Assembly (NCBI RefSeq): GCF_020497125.1
Contig: NC_059089.1
Location: 26,557,282 to 26,621,281, forward strand
Source: Mauremys mutica
Lineage: Eukaryota; Chordata; Testudines; Geoemydidae
Direction of reading: 5' to 3'
DNA: 64,000 bases
The notes under the pieces are model-generated. The model worked only from the letters and a program-made list of their open reading frames with translations. It was not told where the DNA came from and ran no database searches. The position numbers and the translations under genes were made by a program. Below, one piece after another: positions 54,176-64,000 of this stretch. The first letter of the stretch is position 1. Each line of letters starts with the position of its first letter.

Positions 54176-55680
54176 CTATTTATACAGAAAAGGAGAAGGG
54201 ATCTATACATCTAAAAATCCTCACCCATATTAAAACAAAATACAGGAAAAGCCACAGGTAAAACCAAGAGAGAAATTTGAAATTATAAAGGGAAACAAGC
54301 GATCAAAGGGGGCTCTGGAGCTGCTTTTAGAGACAGTCAGTCCAAACTGTAAAGTGAGAGCAAACAGCATAGGCACATGAAAACCATTGAGTAGAGTAAA
54401 CTTGACTCAGCGTTACACCCTGATCCTGCAAAAACTTGCATACACAGTGAGTCGTCTAATTGAAGTCAATGTAACAACTCAGTGCATAAAGTTAAGAAAG
54501 TCTTTGCCGAATCAAGGCTTAAGACTTCCAGGAAATTAACTCTATCCTAGTGATTATTTGTCTGATGCTGCTTTAACCAATCACCAGCTGTTGAATTTCT
54601 GATACTGTTGGTTTTGGAGAGAGCATCTGGGGTTATTAATCCAGCTGGAATATATCAAGCAAAATAGCCTCCAGAGACTTTTTGAAGAGGAGAGATGGTA
54701 GAGCAGTTTGTGAGACTATAGTGGGGTGGATAAAATACTATCCCCATCTGTCTAATTTACATAGTTGCTGTCCCTGTATGGTTGTCTCTACTGGAGTTGC
54801 TAGGTGTTTGCTAGCAATAAGAGGTAGGAAATTGTGGAATGCTGAGGCTGTTATTTGGTGGATAGAGCTTGATCTTGTTTTCCTCTGTTATGATTTTTAT
54901 CATGTTGTCCTATAGGTGACTGTTCTCATTTGTTAAATTTGATTAACTTCTGTGTAAGTGTTTGGGAGAAATGCTTCCTGGCAATGAGAACTGACTAGAG
55001 AAAATGTACATGATATTCCTATCCTATGTGAGATATGCATTGGTGTTTGTGACTAGATATTTCTGCCCTATTGAGCTCATTTTAGTTCTGTGTGAAACAA
55101 AATATTCCAGTTGGTCAAAACTCCCTCAAAGGAATGTCTTTCTCTGGACAGAAGACAGTATCATTAGCAATAGATTAATGTGACTTCGGCAGGCATTTCT
55201 TTTCAATAATGTTCCAAAGCTTGTTTATCCAGCTGGCTATTGGTCTGCTGCTTAATAGAGCTGCTTTTGCTAGTCTGCAACTGCTATATGTTGAACGGCA
55301 TTCAGTCAGGAAAGTAACTGGATGGGCTTGGCATTGGTAGCTGTACTTGTATGTAACACTCAGAATGTGCTGTAAACCTCAAGTGTTACTCTAAACCCTT
55401 TGAATTTTCTATTCTACTAAAAATAAAAATTAAACTATCTTGTATTGACGAGTATGAGTTATACAGGCCAATATGTTGTGTGTTTGCCAATGTGATGCTG
55501 GATCAAGTCTCTGATTTCTACATCTGCAACAAGTGCCCTCTCATACCGCCCAGGGCTTGTAGTTCTTGCTTCAATGGTTGCCAGCTTCTTTTTTTTCCCC
55601 CTCCCTCCCTCTAATGTCTATTTCTTACTCAGTCAGTGTGAGTGAAGAACTTATTGTTTAGCTTTTAAAACTATTGTTCT

Positions 55681-55809
55681 TCTTCGAGTGATTGCTCCTA
55701 TGCATTCCAGTCAGGTGTGCGCGCCGCGCGTGCACGGCTCTTCGGAACATTTTTACCCTAGCAACTCCGGCGGGCCGGCTGGCGCCCCCTGGAGTGGAGT
55801 CGCTATGGC
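55681..55809 (+). repeat. DIRS left inverted terminal repeat
   Basis: This stretch is nearly the reverse complement of 61580-61715. The shared blocks include gtgcgcgccgcgcgtgcacg, the segment 'acatttttaccctagcaact' and the GC-rich 'ggccggctggcgccccctgg'. The copies differ in the first few tens of bases (tgattgctcctatgca versus tgttgctcctatcca) and near the inner end. It should carry the promoter of the element. Confidence 0.85.
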
Positions 55810-55980
55810 CAGTTGGAACTGTGGAGTGCTCTCTGTCCTCCACAACCCTAGCTCTCGCTACTTTTTCATGTATATAGTTTGTTTAGTACTTAGTATAGAT
55901 AGTTCTGTTAGTTAGTTAGTTAGATTTTAGGATAAGGTTAAGGGGGGTTTCCCCTCCCTTTCCTCCCCCGGTGCGGGCTC

Positions 55981-58415
55981 ATGCCCAAGGCACCGGGCTT
56001 TAAGCCCTGCGCATCTTGCCAGCGGCCTATGCCGGTCGGGGATCCGCACGTTGCCTGCCTCCGTTGCCTCGGAGAGGGTCACAGAACAGATAAGTGTTCT
56101 ATCTGTTCCGCCTTTAAACCCCGAACGCGTAAGGAGCGGGACATTAGGTTAAAACAGCTCCTAATGGAAGCGTCGCTCCAGCCCCCGGCACCGTCCACGC
56201 CGGCACCGAGGACTTCATCGGTGCAGAGCGCACCGGTGGCCCCGAGCCGCTCCGGCACCGAGACTCCGCAACCTCAGCCAGCGGCACCGAAGACCCGGCA
56301 CCGCTCTCTCTCACCATCACAGAAGCGCAAGCCGGCGAAGGCGGCTGCCAAGTCCCGCGCTCAGGGCCCAGCAGCCAAGACAATTGCGCTACCTGTGGTC
56401 CCCGCTGTGGCTGTGCACAGGACGTGCACCGGGCCGTTGACTCCGGTGCCGCAAGGGCCGTTGAGTCCGGCACCGCCACGCTCCCCGGCACTGACCGCGG
56501 TTAAGCCCCGGTTGCCATCGACGCCGGAGACTTTCTCTACGGCGCGCGAGCTTATACAGCTCATAGAGGCACCGAGCCTCCGGCCCCCGGCACCGCCGGT
56601 GCGGGCTGTCGTATCGGCGGGAAAGCCGGCCATGATGATCCGGCCGCCCTCTCCGGACAGACGGCACGTTCCCGGTCCCGCCGCAGGTCACCGTCCCGTC
56701 GCTCGAGATCTCGGCACCGCTCGCCATCGCGGTACCGGTCGCCGTCCCGACGCCGGTCGCAGTCCCGGTACCGTTCGACATCGCGGTACCGGTCGCACTC
56801 CCGGCATCGCTCCAGGTCCCGATCGCCTTCGCGTCGGCACCGACGGAGGTCTGCTTCCCGGCACCGTTCCCGGCACCGCGACTCACGTAGCCGCTCCCGG
56901 CGCCGCAGGTCCGGATCCCGGTCGAGCTCCCGGCACCGGTCGAGCTCCCGGCACCGCAGCGGACGTTGGTCTCGGTCACCATCCCGGTACTGTGCAGACC
57001 GGCACCGATCCTCGGCACCGTCCGGGGACAGACTGCCTCATTCGACGGCGCAATCCGTCAGCGCCTCGGCACCTCCATGGCCATCCCACCCTGCGTCGGT
57101 TGCTTCCGGGGCAGACAGCAACGGGCACCTGCCACCTACCCCACAAGGCCAACCTCAGGGGGCACAGCAGTGGGGCTTCTGGGTTCCCTGGAGCCAGTTT
57201 GAGACTCAGGGGGTGCCCTTCCCTCCAAGAGCCCCTGCCTCCGAGCGCAGGGTACCAGAGGCGACCGTCAGCCGACCGCCCCCTTCGCCACCGGGCGCGA
57301 TTTCCATACCGCCTGACCCCCAGAGGCACACACAGCCCGACCCAGCCGACGAGCAGTCAGCAGGTCCATCGACGGAGGCTGTCGTCCAGGGCTTGTCCTC
57401 GTCGTCCTCACCTGACGAGGCGGTGGCCGGAGCATCTGCCATGGATCCTCCGCCGTTAGACCTAAGGGCGCACCAAGACCTGCTTCGCCGCGTGGCGACG
57501 GCCATGGCTCTCCCCGTGGCGGAGGTCCAGGAGGACGAGGACCCCATAACAAATGTCGTTGGAGTGGAGGCTCCAGTGCGCGTGGCATTACCGTTCGTTC
57601 GGACGATACAAAAGAACGCCACCACACTCTGGCAGACGCCTGCGTCCATCCCTCCTACGGCCCGTGGGGTTGAGCGCAAGTACTCAGCCCCCCCCACGGG
57701 CTACGAGTATCTGTACACTCACCCGACCCCGGACTCGTTGGTCGTTCAGTCGGTCAACGACAGGGAGAGGCATGGTCAACCTGCCCCTGCGCCAAAGTCA
57801 AAGGACGCGCAGCGAATGGACCTGTTAGGCCGCAAGGTCTACTTGGCTGGCGGCCTGCAACTTCGCATCGCCAACCAGATGGTCCTCCTCGCCAGGTACG
57901 TGTATGACATCATGGCGTCCCTGGCGAAATTTACGGAGCTCCTACCAACAGCCTCCCGACAGGAGTTCTCCACGTTGTTGGAGGAGGGGAAGAAATCGTC
58001 CAGGTCCTCCATCCAGGCCGCCCTTGACTCTGCGGACTCGGGAGCTCGGACCTTGGCCTCAGGGGTGACGATGCGGCGCATCTCCTGGCTGCAGTCCTCC
58101 ACCCTGCCACCGGAGGTGCAGTATACGTTGCAGGACCTGCCCTTTGACACCAAGGGTCTTTTCTCTGAGAAAACTGATTCCCGGATCCAGACCCTGAAGG
58201 ACGGTCGCATCGCCATCCGCACCCTCGGGATGCACACACCGGCTCCGCAGCGCAGGTCCTTCCGCCAACAACCCTCCCGGTCTTTCCCTCAACAACGGTA
58301 CCGCCCGTACAGCAGCAGGCGACCAGGCCCGAATCGCCGTCATCCATCCGGCAACAGGCGCAACCAGACTCAGGCCCCTTCCAAGGGCCCGCAAGGCTCC
58401 AAGCAGGCCTTTTGA
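55981..58415 (+). pseudogene. DIRS gag-like gene with one frameshift
   Basis: The ATG at 55981 opens a frame with a cysteine-rich cluster (C10, C13, C26, C29, H34, C39, C42), then a Pro/Ala-rich stretch. Near 56666 the sensible frame changes by one base. From there an arginine-serine-rich domain (about 56670-57010) leads into a DIRS-type gag core between 57213 and the TGA at 58413-58415. Recognisable core segments are SIPPTARGVERKYSAPPTGY, 'TPDSLVVQSVNDRERH' and 'LGRKVYLAGGLQLRIANQ'. The end is basic and Gln/Arg/Pro-rich, suitable for nucleic-acid binding. The frameshift looks like a single-base loss, because the same motif occurs nearby with one more C. Without it the protein would be about 810 residues. 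Confidence 0.8.
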
Positions 58416-58513
58416 TGGGACGCCCGAGGACGGCCCATCAGTCTCTCCACTGGATCCTACCCTTTTGTTTTGCAACCGCCTCTCCCATTTCTTTTCGGCG
58501 TGGTCCCATATAA

Positions 58514-61378
58514 CTACGGACAACTGGGTTCTTCAAACAGTCCAGTCGGGATACCGCCTTCACTTTGTTTCGCCCCCACCCACCCTCCCTGTCCCTCTTC
58601 AGGGACCCCTCTCACGAGCAATTCCTCTTACAAGAGGTCCAGACTCTGTTGAGCGTGGGTGCCATAGAGGCAGTGCCTCAAGACAGGCGGGGCAGGGGAT
58701 TCTATTCCCGTTATTTTCTCATCCCCAAAGCGAAAGGAGGGCTACGTCCTATCCTGGACCTTCGCGAGCTCAACAAATACCTGCTCAAGCCCAAGTTTCG
58801 CATGGTCACCCTGGGGACCATCATTCCCTCCCTGGATCCGGGAGACTGGTTTGCCACCCTCGACATGAAGGACGCCTACTTCCATGTCGCGATCTATCCT
58901 CCTCATCGACGTTACCTCCGTTTTGTGGTCAACAACGCCCACTTCCAGTTCGCCGTGTTACCATTCGGGCTCTCCACCGCACCGAGGGTATTTACCAAAT
59001 GCATGGCAGTGGTTGCCGCAGCCCTCCGCCGCCGTCGGATACACGTCTACCCGTATCTCGACGACTGGCTGGTTCGCGGAACGTCTCGGCGGCTGGTAAT
59101 GGACCAGATGACAGAAATCCTGTCCCTCTTTCAGCGACTTGGTCTTCTCATCAATGCAGAGAAGTCCACCTTGATTCCGTCGCAGCGGGTGGAGTTCATT
59201 GGAGCGGTCCTCGACTCCAAGTTGGCCAGGGCCTGCCTACTGCGATCTCGGCACCAGACGATGGTCTCCATCATCCGGGACCTCGTCACCTTCCCGACCA
59301 CGACGGTGCGATCCTGCCTCCGCCTCCTGGGTCACATGGCATCGTGTACGTATGTTACCGCGTACGCGCGGCTCCACCTCCGCCCGTTCCAGTCTTGGCT
59401 CGCGTCGGTGTACCGGCCGCATCGAGATCCCATCGACATGGTGGTCACGATCACCAAGCCGACCCTCGAGTCCCTCCGCTGGTGGCTCGACCCGGAGGTC
59501 GTGTGTGCGGGAGTCCCGTTCCACCCTCCTCGTCCATCCGCCACTCTGACCACGGATGCCTCAGCGCTCGGTTGGGGAGCTCACCTGGGCGACCTTCACA
59601 CCCAAGGCCTTTGGTCGCCCCAAGGGCTCGCTCTGCACATCAATATCCGCGAGCTGCGAGCGATCCGTTTGGCGTGTCACACCTTCCGCACCCGCCTGCA
59701 GCGCCGCTGTGTGACAGTGTTCACGGACAACACCACGGCAATGTTCTTCGTGAACAAGCAGGGCGGAGCCCGCTCCTCCCTCCTCTGCAAGGAAGCGATG
59801 CTCCTGTGGGACTTCTGCGTAACCCACTCGATTCACCTGGAAGCGTCCTTTCTTCCGGGAGTGCAGAACACGCTGGCCGACCATCTCAGCAGGTCGTTCC
59901 TCTCCCACGAGTGGTCTCTCCGTCCCGACGTCGTGCACACAATCTTCCGGAGGTGGGGGTTTCCCCGGATAGACCTATTCGCCTCCAAGGCGAACAGAAA
60001 GTGCCACCTGTTTTGCTCGTTCCGGGGTCACTCGCCGGGCTCCCTGTCGGACGCCTTCCTGTATTCCTGGAAGGATCACCTCCTCTACGCCTTCCCTCCG
60101 TTCCCGCTCGTGCACCGAGTGCTACAGAAGCTTCGGAGGGACAGAGCCAGCGTCATACTCGTGGCTCCGGCCTGGCTGAGGCAACATTGGTACACCCTGC
60201 TGCTCGAGCTCTCCGTTCGGGATCCTATCCCCCTTCCGTTATGGCCGGACCTCATCACCCAGGACTTCGGCAGACTCCGCCACCCGAACCTGCAGTCCCA
60301 ATCTTACAGCTTGGTACCTGCGTGGTTGACCCACACAGAGAGGGACTGTTCGGCGGCAGTTCAGCACGTCCTGCTAGAGAGCAGAAAGCCTTCCACTCGC
60401 TCCACCTATCTGGCAAAATGGAAGCGGTTCGCGCTCTGGTGTGACCAGCGAGGCCTCAATCCCTTCATAGTCCCTGTCCCTACCATCCTGGACTACCTCT
60501 GGTACCTTAAGGAGCAAGGTCTTGCGGTCTCCTCCTTGAGAGTTCACCTGGCAGCAGTGTCCGCCTTTCGTCCATCTGTGGAAGGTCGGTCCATCTTCTC
60601 CAACCAGATGGTTTCCCGCTTCCTTAAAGGCCTGGACCGCTTGTACCCGCCGGTGCGGCGTCCTGCCCCGACCTGGGATTTGAACCTCGTGCTGGCCAAG
60701 CTGATGGGTCCCCCCTTCGAGCCCTTGGCCACGTGCTCCCTGCTCTACCTCTCCTGGAAGACAGCCTTCCTAGTCGCCATTACATCAGCGAGACGAGTCT
60801 CTGAGCTCCGTGCTCTAACGGTGGGTCCACCATACACCGTCTTCCATGGAGACAAGGTGCAGCTTCGACCACATCCGGCCTTCCTCCCTAAGGTGGTCTC
60901 GGCCTTCCACCTAAACCAGGAGATCTTCCTCCCGGTCTTCTTCCCGAAGCCGCATGCCTCGCCTCGGGAGCAACAGCTTCACACCCTCGACGTCCGCAGG
61001 GCGCTCGCTTTTTACATCGAGCGGACGAAGCCCTTCCGGCGTTCGCCCCAGCTGTTCGTAGCGGTTGCTGACCGCATGAGAGGCGAGCCGATCTCCTCCC
61101 AACGGATTTCCTCCTGGGTCACAGCATGTATCCGGACCTGCTACGAGCTTGCTCACGTGCCACCATGCCGCCTCACAGCTCACTCCACGAGAGCACAAGC
61201 CTCGTCGGCCGCCTTCCTGGCCCATGTCCCCATCCAGGACATCTGTAGAGCTGCCACCTGGTCTTCTGTCCACACCTTCGCCTCCCACTACGCGTTGGTG
61301 CAGCAGTCTCGAGACGACGCAGCCTTCGGCTCCGCGGTATTACACTCCGCCACGTCTCACTCCGACCCCACCGCCTAG
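58514..61378 (+). CDS. DIRS pol: reverse transcriptase, RNase H, tyrosine recombinase
   Basis: An open frame to TAG at 61376-61378 encodes the DIRS polyprotein. The reverse transcriptase has LDLRELNKYL and the YLDD active site at 59054-59065. RNase H follows with the Asp of TTDASALGWG at 59555 and FTDNTTAMFF. The C-terminal third is a tyrosine recombinase: Arg of SARRVSEL at 60794, His and Arg of AHSTRAQ at 61181 and 61190, and the nucleophile Tyr of FASHY at 61289-61291, so the catalytic set is present. The conserved N-terminal block (NRLSHFFSAW to GYRLHFVSPPP) lies in the previous frame and overlaps the gag end. The switch lies near 58590-58602. No ATG is obvious, so expression may use readthrough or frameshifting. 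Confidence 0.9.
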   Translation, partial: LRTTGFFKQSSRDTAFTLFRPHPPSLSLFRDPSHEQFLLQEVQTLLSVGAIEAVPQDRRGRGFYSRYFLIPKAKGGLRPILDLRELNKYLLKPKFRMVTLGTIIPSLDPGDWFATLDMKDAYFHVAIYPPHRRYLRFVVNNAHFQFAVLPFGLSTAPRVFTKCMAVVAAALRRRRIHVYPYLDDWLVRGTSRRLVMDQMTEILSLFQRLGLLINAEKSTLIPSQRVEFIGAVLDSKLARACLLRSRHQTMVSIIRDLVTFPTTTVRSCLRLLGHMASCTYVTAYARLHLRPFQSWLASVYRPHRDPIDMVVTITKPTLESLRWWLDPEVVCAGVPFHPPRPSATLTTDASALGWGAHLGDLHTQGLWSPQGLALHINIRELRAIRLACHTFRTRLQRRCVTVFTDNTTAMFFVNKQGGARSSLLCKEAMLLWDFCVTHSIHLEASFLPGVQNTLADHLSRSFLSHEWSLRPDVVHTIFRRWGFPRIDLFASKANRKCHLFCSFRGHSPGSLSDAFLYSWKDHLLYAFPPFPLVHRVLQKLRRDRASVILVAPAWLRQHWYTLLLELSVRDPIPLPLWPDLITQDFGRLRHPNLQSQSYSLVPAWLTHTERDCSAAVQHVLLESRKPSTRSTYLAKWKRFALWCDQRGLNPFIVPVPTILDYLWYLKEQGLAVSSLRVHLAAVSAFRPSVEGRSIFSNQMVSRFLKGLDRLYPPVRRPAPTWDLNLVLAKLMGPPFEPLATCSLLYLSWKTAFLVAITSARRVSELRALTVGPPYTVFHGDKVQLRPHPAFLPKVVSAFHLNQEIFLPVFFPKPHASPREQQLHTLDVRRALAFYIERTKPFRRSPQLFVAVADRMRGEPISSQRISSWVTACIRTCYELAHVPPCRLTAHSTRAQASSAAFLAHVPIQDICRAATWSSVHTFASHYALVQQSRDDAAFGSAVLHSATSHSDPTA

Positions 61379-61384
61379 GTAAGG

Positions 61385-61496
61385 CTTGGGAATCACCTGA
61401 CTGGAATGCATAGGAGCAATCACTCGAAGAAGAAGAGACGGTTACTCACCGTAGTAACTGTTGTTCTTCGAGATGTGTTGCTCCTATCCATTCCAG
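61385..61496 (+). repeat. DIRS internal complementary region
   Basis: Located 6 bp after the pol stop, this 112-bp segment is a perfect reverse complement of 61678-61789. Its first half is also complementary to the left terminus at 55679-55718, and its second half to the right terminus. That is the layout of the DIRS internal complementary region, which is thought to template joining of the two ends into a circle. Confidence 0.8.
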
Positions 61497-61579
61497 ACCC
61501 GCCCTCCTTCCCCACTGTCGGAGTAGCCGGCAAGAAGGAATTGAGGAGCGGACGGGCCGGCTGGGGTATATAACAGGCG

Positions 61580-61789
61580 CCATAGCGGTGCCACTCCAGG
61601 GGGCGCCAGCCGGCCCGCCGGAGTTGCTAGGGTAAAAATGTTCCGAAGAGCCGTGCACGCGCGGCGCGCACACCTGACTGGAATGGATAGGAGCAACACA
61701 TCTCGAAGAACAACAGTTACTACGGTGAGTAACCGTCTCTTCTTCTTCGAGTGATTGCTCCTATGCATTCCAGTCAGGTGATTCCCAAG
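61580..61789 (-). repeat. DIRS right inverted repeat and outer arm
   Basis: Positions 61580-61715 mirror the left terminal repeat. The outer arm 61678-61789 mirrors 61385-61496 exactly. The outer 50 bp (from about 61740) repeat the left-end sequence in direct orientation, so the right end reads like a right-left junction. A TATA-like tatataa lies just inside, at 61567-61573. Confidence 0.75.
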
Positions 61790-61820
61790 TACGGTGAGTT
61801 ACTACGGTCTCTTCTTCTTT

Positions 61821-64000
61821 CAAAAGTACTTGCCTGAGATGGCCTTTAAGCTAGGAAGTGTTTAGAGCTCTCTGAGCTGTGCTGAATGTTTAAATATTAA
61901 TCTTCATCTAAATGCAGCTGTGCATGTGAGGCTATTAACATTTGATGAGGCACTTTACATTGTCTCTACCTGTTCAAAGTAGCAGCAGCCTACCTTCTGC
62001 AGAGCAGTGAAAAGAGAATAGTATGTCCAAATGTGGTGGTAGCCTTCTTGACATAGGAGAGACTTGCCACTTTCTAGTATTTAGGACTGACTCTCCTGTA
62101 CTTTCCTGGAGTTTGGGGTGCGAAGGTGGTTTGAGACCCACACATCCCTTCCAAACAGATGAGAGCGGGCGTGGGACATAAGAAATATAACCTTGATCTG
62201 ACTCCTAGAAAACTAAATCCATTCCACAAGGTCTGGATCTGTGATAGACATGCTTAAAAGAAAACCATTTCCCCCTGTTGTTGAGGGGGAATGCTTGTTG
62301 GGTATGTGAACTGACAAAATGAGGCCTGTAATGAGCACCCTCTACATCACTCATGCCTAGCGAGATGTCTAGATCAAGAATGAGTTACTAGAATTGTTAC
62401 ATGAAATGAGTTTATTTACAAACTTAAAGCCGTGAGTGACAGTTCCTCCTTTTGGCAGGAAATGAAGTATAAATCTTGTATGTCAGTCCAGGCCATTGCT
62501 GAAGTTTGCTTACTTAGAGTGTGTCCAGAGGAAGGTCTTCAAACAAATGGCCCTGGGCTTGACTGCGGCATGCAGAGTACAGCCTATAATTGGATGAACA
62601 GACTTTTACTGAGTGGGTCTGAATAACCCAAGTATTTCCTCCAGCGATGGGCTTTGAGCACCTACTGACTGACCACCTAGTCCTATAGGAATTGAACTTC
62701 TAATGTGAAGCTGGAGTTAAGAACAAATCATTGGTTCCCCAAGAAATCTATTAAAGGTGACAGAGGGACCAGAGAGAGGAAGCAAAGAGGAATGCATTAG
62801 TCCATGTTATGAAGCTAGAGGCACACTTGAACCCTAGGGGATACAAATGCTGGCATTGTTCTAATCTGAAACTATAGGAAATATCTGCATGACCTAAACT
62901 AGTGGGGGGGTGGGAAGAGACTTGTGAAAAAACTTAGTTTGCCTCTTCTGCTAGATCAGGAAATATAGAATCTAGATTATAGTCAAGATTTTGCTAGTGT
63001 CTGTGTGTTCCCTTAGAGTGTCTTGTTACCTTTCTCTGCCTTGGTTTCCCCATATTTTAAATGAGTCATGCAATTTTGTCTCACTTTAGGGTTATGGGAC
63101 ACAACTAACGGCCCTTGTAAAACATCTTGAGGGCTTTGGGTGACTGATACTACTAAAAATCATACTTGAGTTAGATCAGTACAAAAAAAGTTCCTATAGT
63201 GGCTCAGTATGGCTTTTGCCATATTGAAAATGCAACCCTACTAGTACAAACAAAAATAAATCATCTTCTTCCTCCCCCCCCCCCACCCCAAACCAGGAAA
63301 GAGGAAGGGGAAATCCATTTCAGCCATAGATCTTATCCCTCAATGCACAAATCTCACCTCTTAGTTCATCTTTTCATGCCTCAAAAGCCTGGAATTAAGA
63401 AAGCATCTTAGCAGAATGGCCAGAAGACCAACAGACTTCAGTATTTCAGCCTGTCTGTGCTTCTAAAATCTTACACAGATATGAGTCAGAATGCTGCTTT
63501 TAGAAGCTTTGTTCTGGCACTACCGTACTCTTCTTTCTTTCTTTCTTTGAGGAAAAGAGCCTGGATTCAGTAATGCCTCTTGTGAGTTTTTGAAAGATTA
63601 GTTAGCTGACAGGCTCATTCACTGCATTTTGTGGAGTGTATTACAAGAGAGACCCTTATTATAAATATTGCCCTAGGAGATGAGTGTGTTATCTGGACAA
63701 CGGTCTGCAGGCCACATTCTTGGGTGAGCAAAGATGCAGTTACAAATGGTGTCTGCATGACGTGAGGTAGTGAAGGCTGGTCCATATGAACTATAATGAA
63801 TCCTCCGGTCTATCTACTCTTCCAGCCCACTGATTGATAAAAGGAATGAAACTCCGTAGGCTTCAAGAAAGAACTGTGTGGAGAATGGGCCTGTAGAGAT
63901 TTTCAAAACTGCCTAGGCACCTAACTGTCATTGACACCAATAAGAATTTGAGACTTCAAAACTCACTGAAGTGCTTGTTAATACTTGGCGCTCTAGGGCT
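61821..64000. other. Intergenic sequence to window end
   Basis: I recognise no exon or RNA gene here. A reverse-oriented MIR-like fragment lies near 63030-63150 ('tctgccttggtttccccat', 'tgtaaaacatcttgagg'). A short C-run lies near 63275 and a (TTTC)n microsatellite near 63531-63549. Confidence 0.6.
63030..63150 (-). repeat. MIR-like SINE fragment
   Basis: On the + strand 'ctctgccttggtttccccat' with 'ttaaatgag' and a later 'gtaaaacatcttgagg' follows the order of a reversed MIR/L2-type element. It is old and diverged. Confidence 0.55.

Larger units (their letters stand above)
51421..55673. other. Intergenic region upstream of PSMB7
   Basis: I recognise no host exon here. It holds a 970-bp inverted-repeat element (51912-52881), a GC-rich stretch near 53480-53860 that looks repetitive, and a CR1 3' tail near 54065-54175. 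The longer open frames (for example 53608-54171) lie in these repeats or in low-complexity sequence. Confidence 0.6.
55674..61820 (+). mobile_element. DIRS-type tyrosine-recombinase retrotransposon
   Basis: This GC-rich unit of about 6.1 kb has inverted terminal repeats, a gag-like gene, a pol gene that joins reverse transcriptase and RNase H to a tyrosine recombinase in place of an integrase, and an internal complementary region just after pol. These features define the DIRS order. Elements of this type integrate via circular intermediates without target duplications, and I see none here. Outer edges are approximate (plus or minus about 10 bp on the left and 20 bp on the right). Two frame changes were seen and the tyrosine-recombinase catalytic set is intact, so the copy is young. 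Confidence 0.92.

Noticed and set aside
55981..57459. 492-codon uninterrupted frame read as one gag protein
   Set aside because: After about 56666 this frame becomes a Gly/Thr/Pro/Arg mix without relation to gag, while another frame holds the RS domain and gag core. The long opening reflects GC content.
58465..60444. Long second open frame overlapping the DIRS pol
   Set aside because: Only its first 45 or so codons look like DIRS pol N-terminus. The rest is the off-frame shadow of the reverse transcriptase in GC-rich DNA with few stops.
55674..61820. Endogenous retrovirus
   Set aside because: There is no protease, no DDE integrase, no env and no direct LTRs. A tyrosine recombinase, inverted terminal repeats and an internal complementary region point to DIRS.

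Overview
This is vertebrate nuclear DNA, almost certainly from a turtle. The two host genes are split by GT/AG introns. The interspersed repeats also fit a turtle: a CR1 LINE 3' end, a tRNA-derived SINE that borrows a CR1-like tail, several hAT-type elements with 8-bp target duplications, and a large DIRS-type tyrosine-recombinase retrotransposon. The species assignment is inference from the repeat repertoire.

Layout. Positions 1-13000 hold the 3' end of NEK6 on the + strand: the last two coding exons (4447-4560 and 10867-10977), their flanking introns, and an AT-rich 3' UTR of up to about 2 kb. After a gap of about 0.6 kb comes PSMB7 on the - strand, complete from its CpG-island promoter (about 51.0 kb) to its poly(A) signal (13627). 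All eight PSMB7 coding exons could be placed to the base. They sum to 834 nt, 277 codons plus stop, and all splice phases agree. The two genes lie tail to tail, as I recall for human 9q33.

The PSMB7 introns (the two largest are about 17.0 and 13.3 kb) hold no second gene that I can support. They do hold datable-looking insertions: hAT-like elements at 18188, 41687, 43690 and 44073, a solo-LTR-like unit at 36546, a small TA-flanked inverted-repeat element at 37410, a perfect palindromic retroelement fragment at 45170 with a 12-bp target duplication, and a tRNA-SINE at 49446.

Upstream of PSMB7 (51.4-64 kb) no host exon was recognised. This part holds a 970-bp inverted-repeat element (51912-52881), a CR1 tail (about 54.1 kb) and a GC-rich DIRS retrotransposon of about 6.1 kb (55674-61820). 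The DIRS element has a gag-like gene (zinc cluster, arginine-serine-rich domain, DIRS-type core) and a pol gene with reverse transcriptase, RNase H and tyrosine recombinase. It also has inverted terminal repeats and an internal complementary region. Apart from two apparent frame changes its coding capacity is nearly complete, so it is probably young. It is the most interesting structure in the window. No CRISPR array, RNA gene or bacterial-type system is present.
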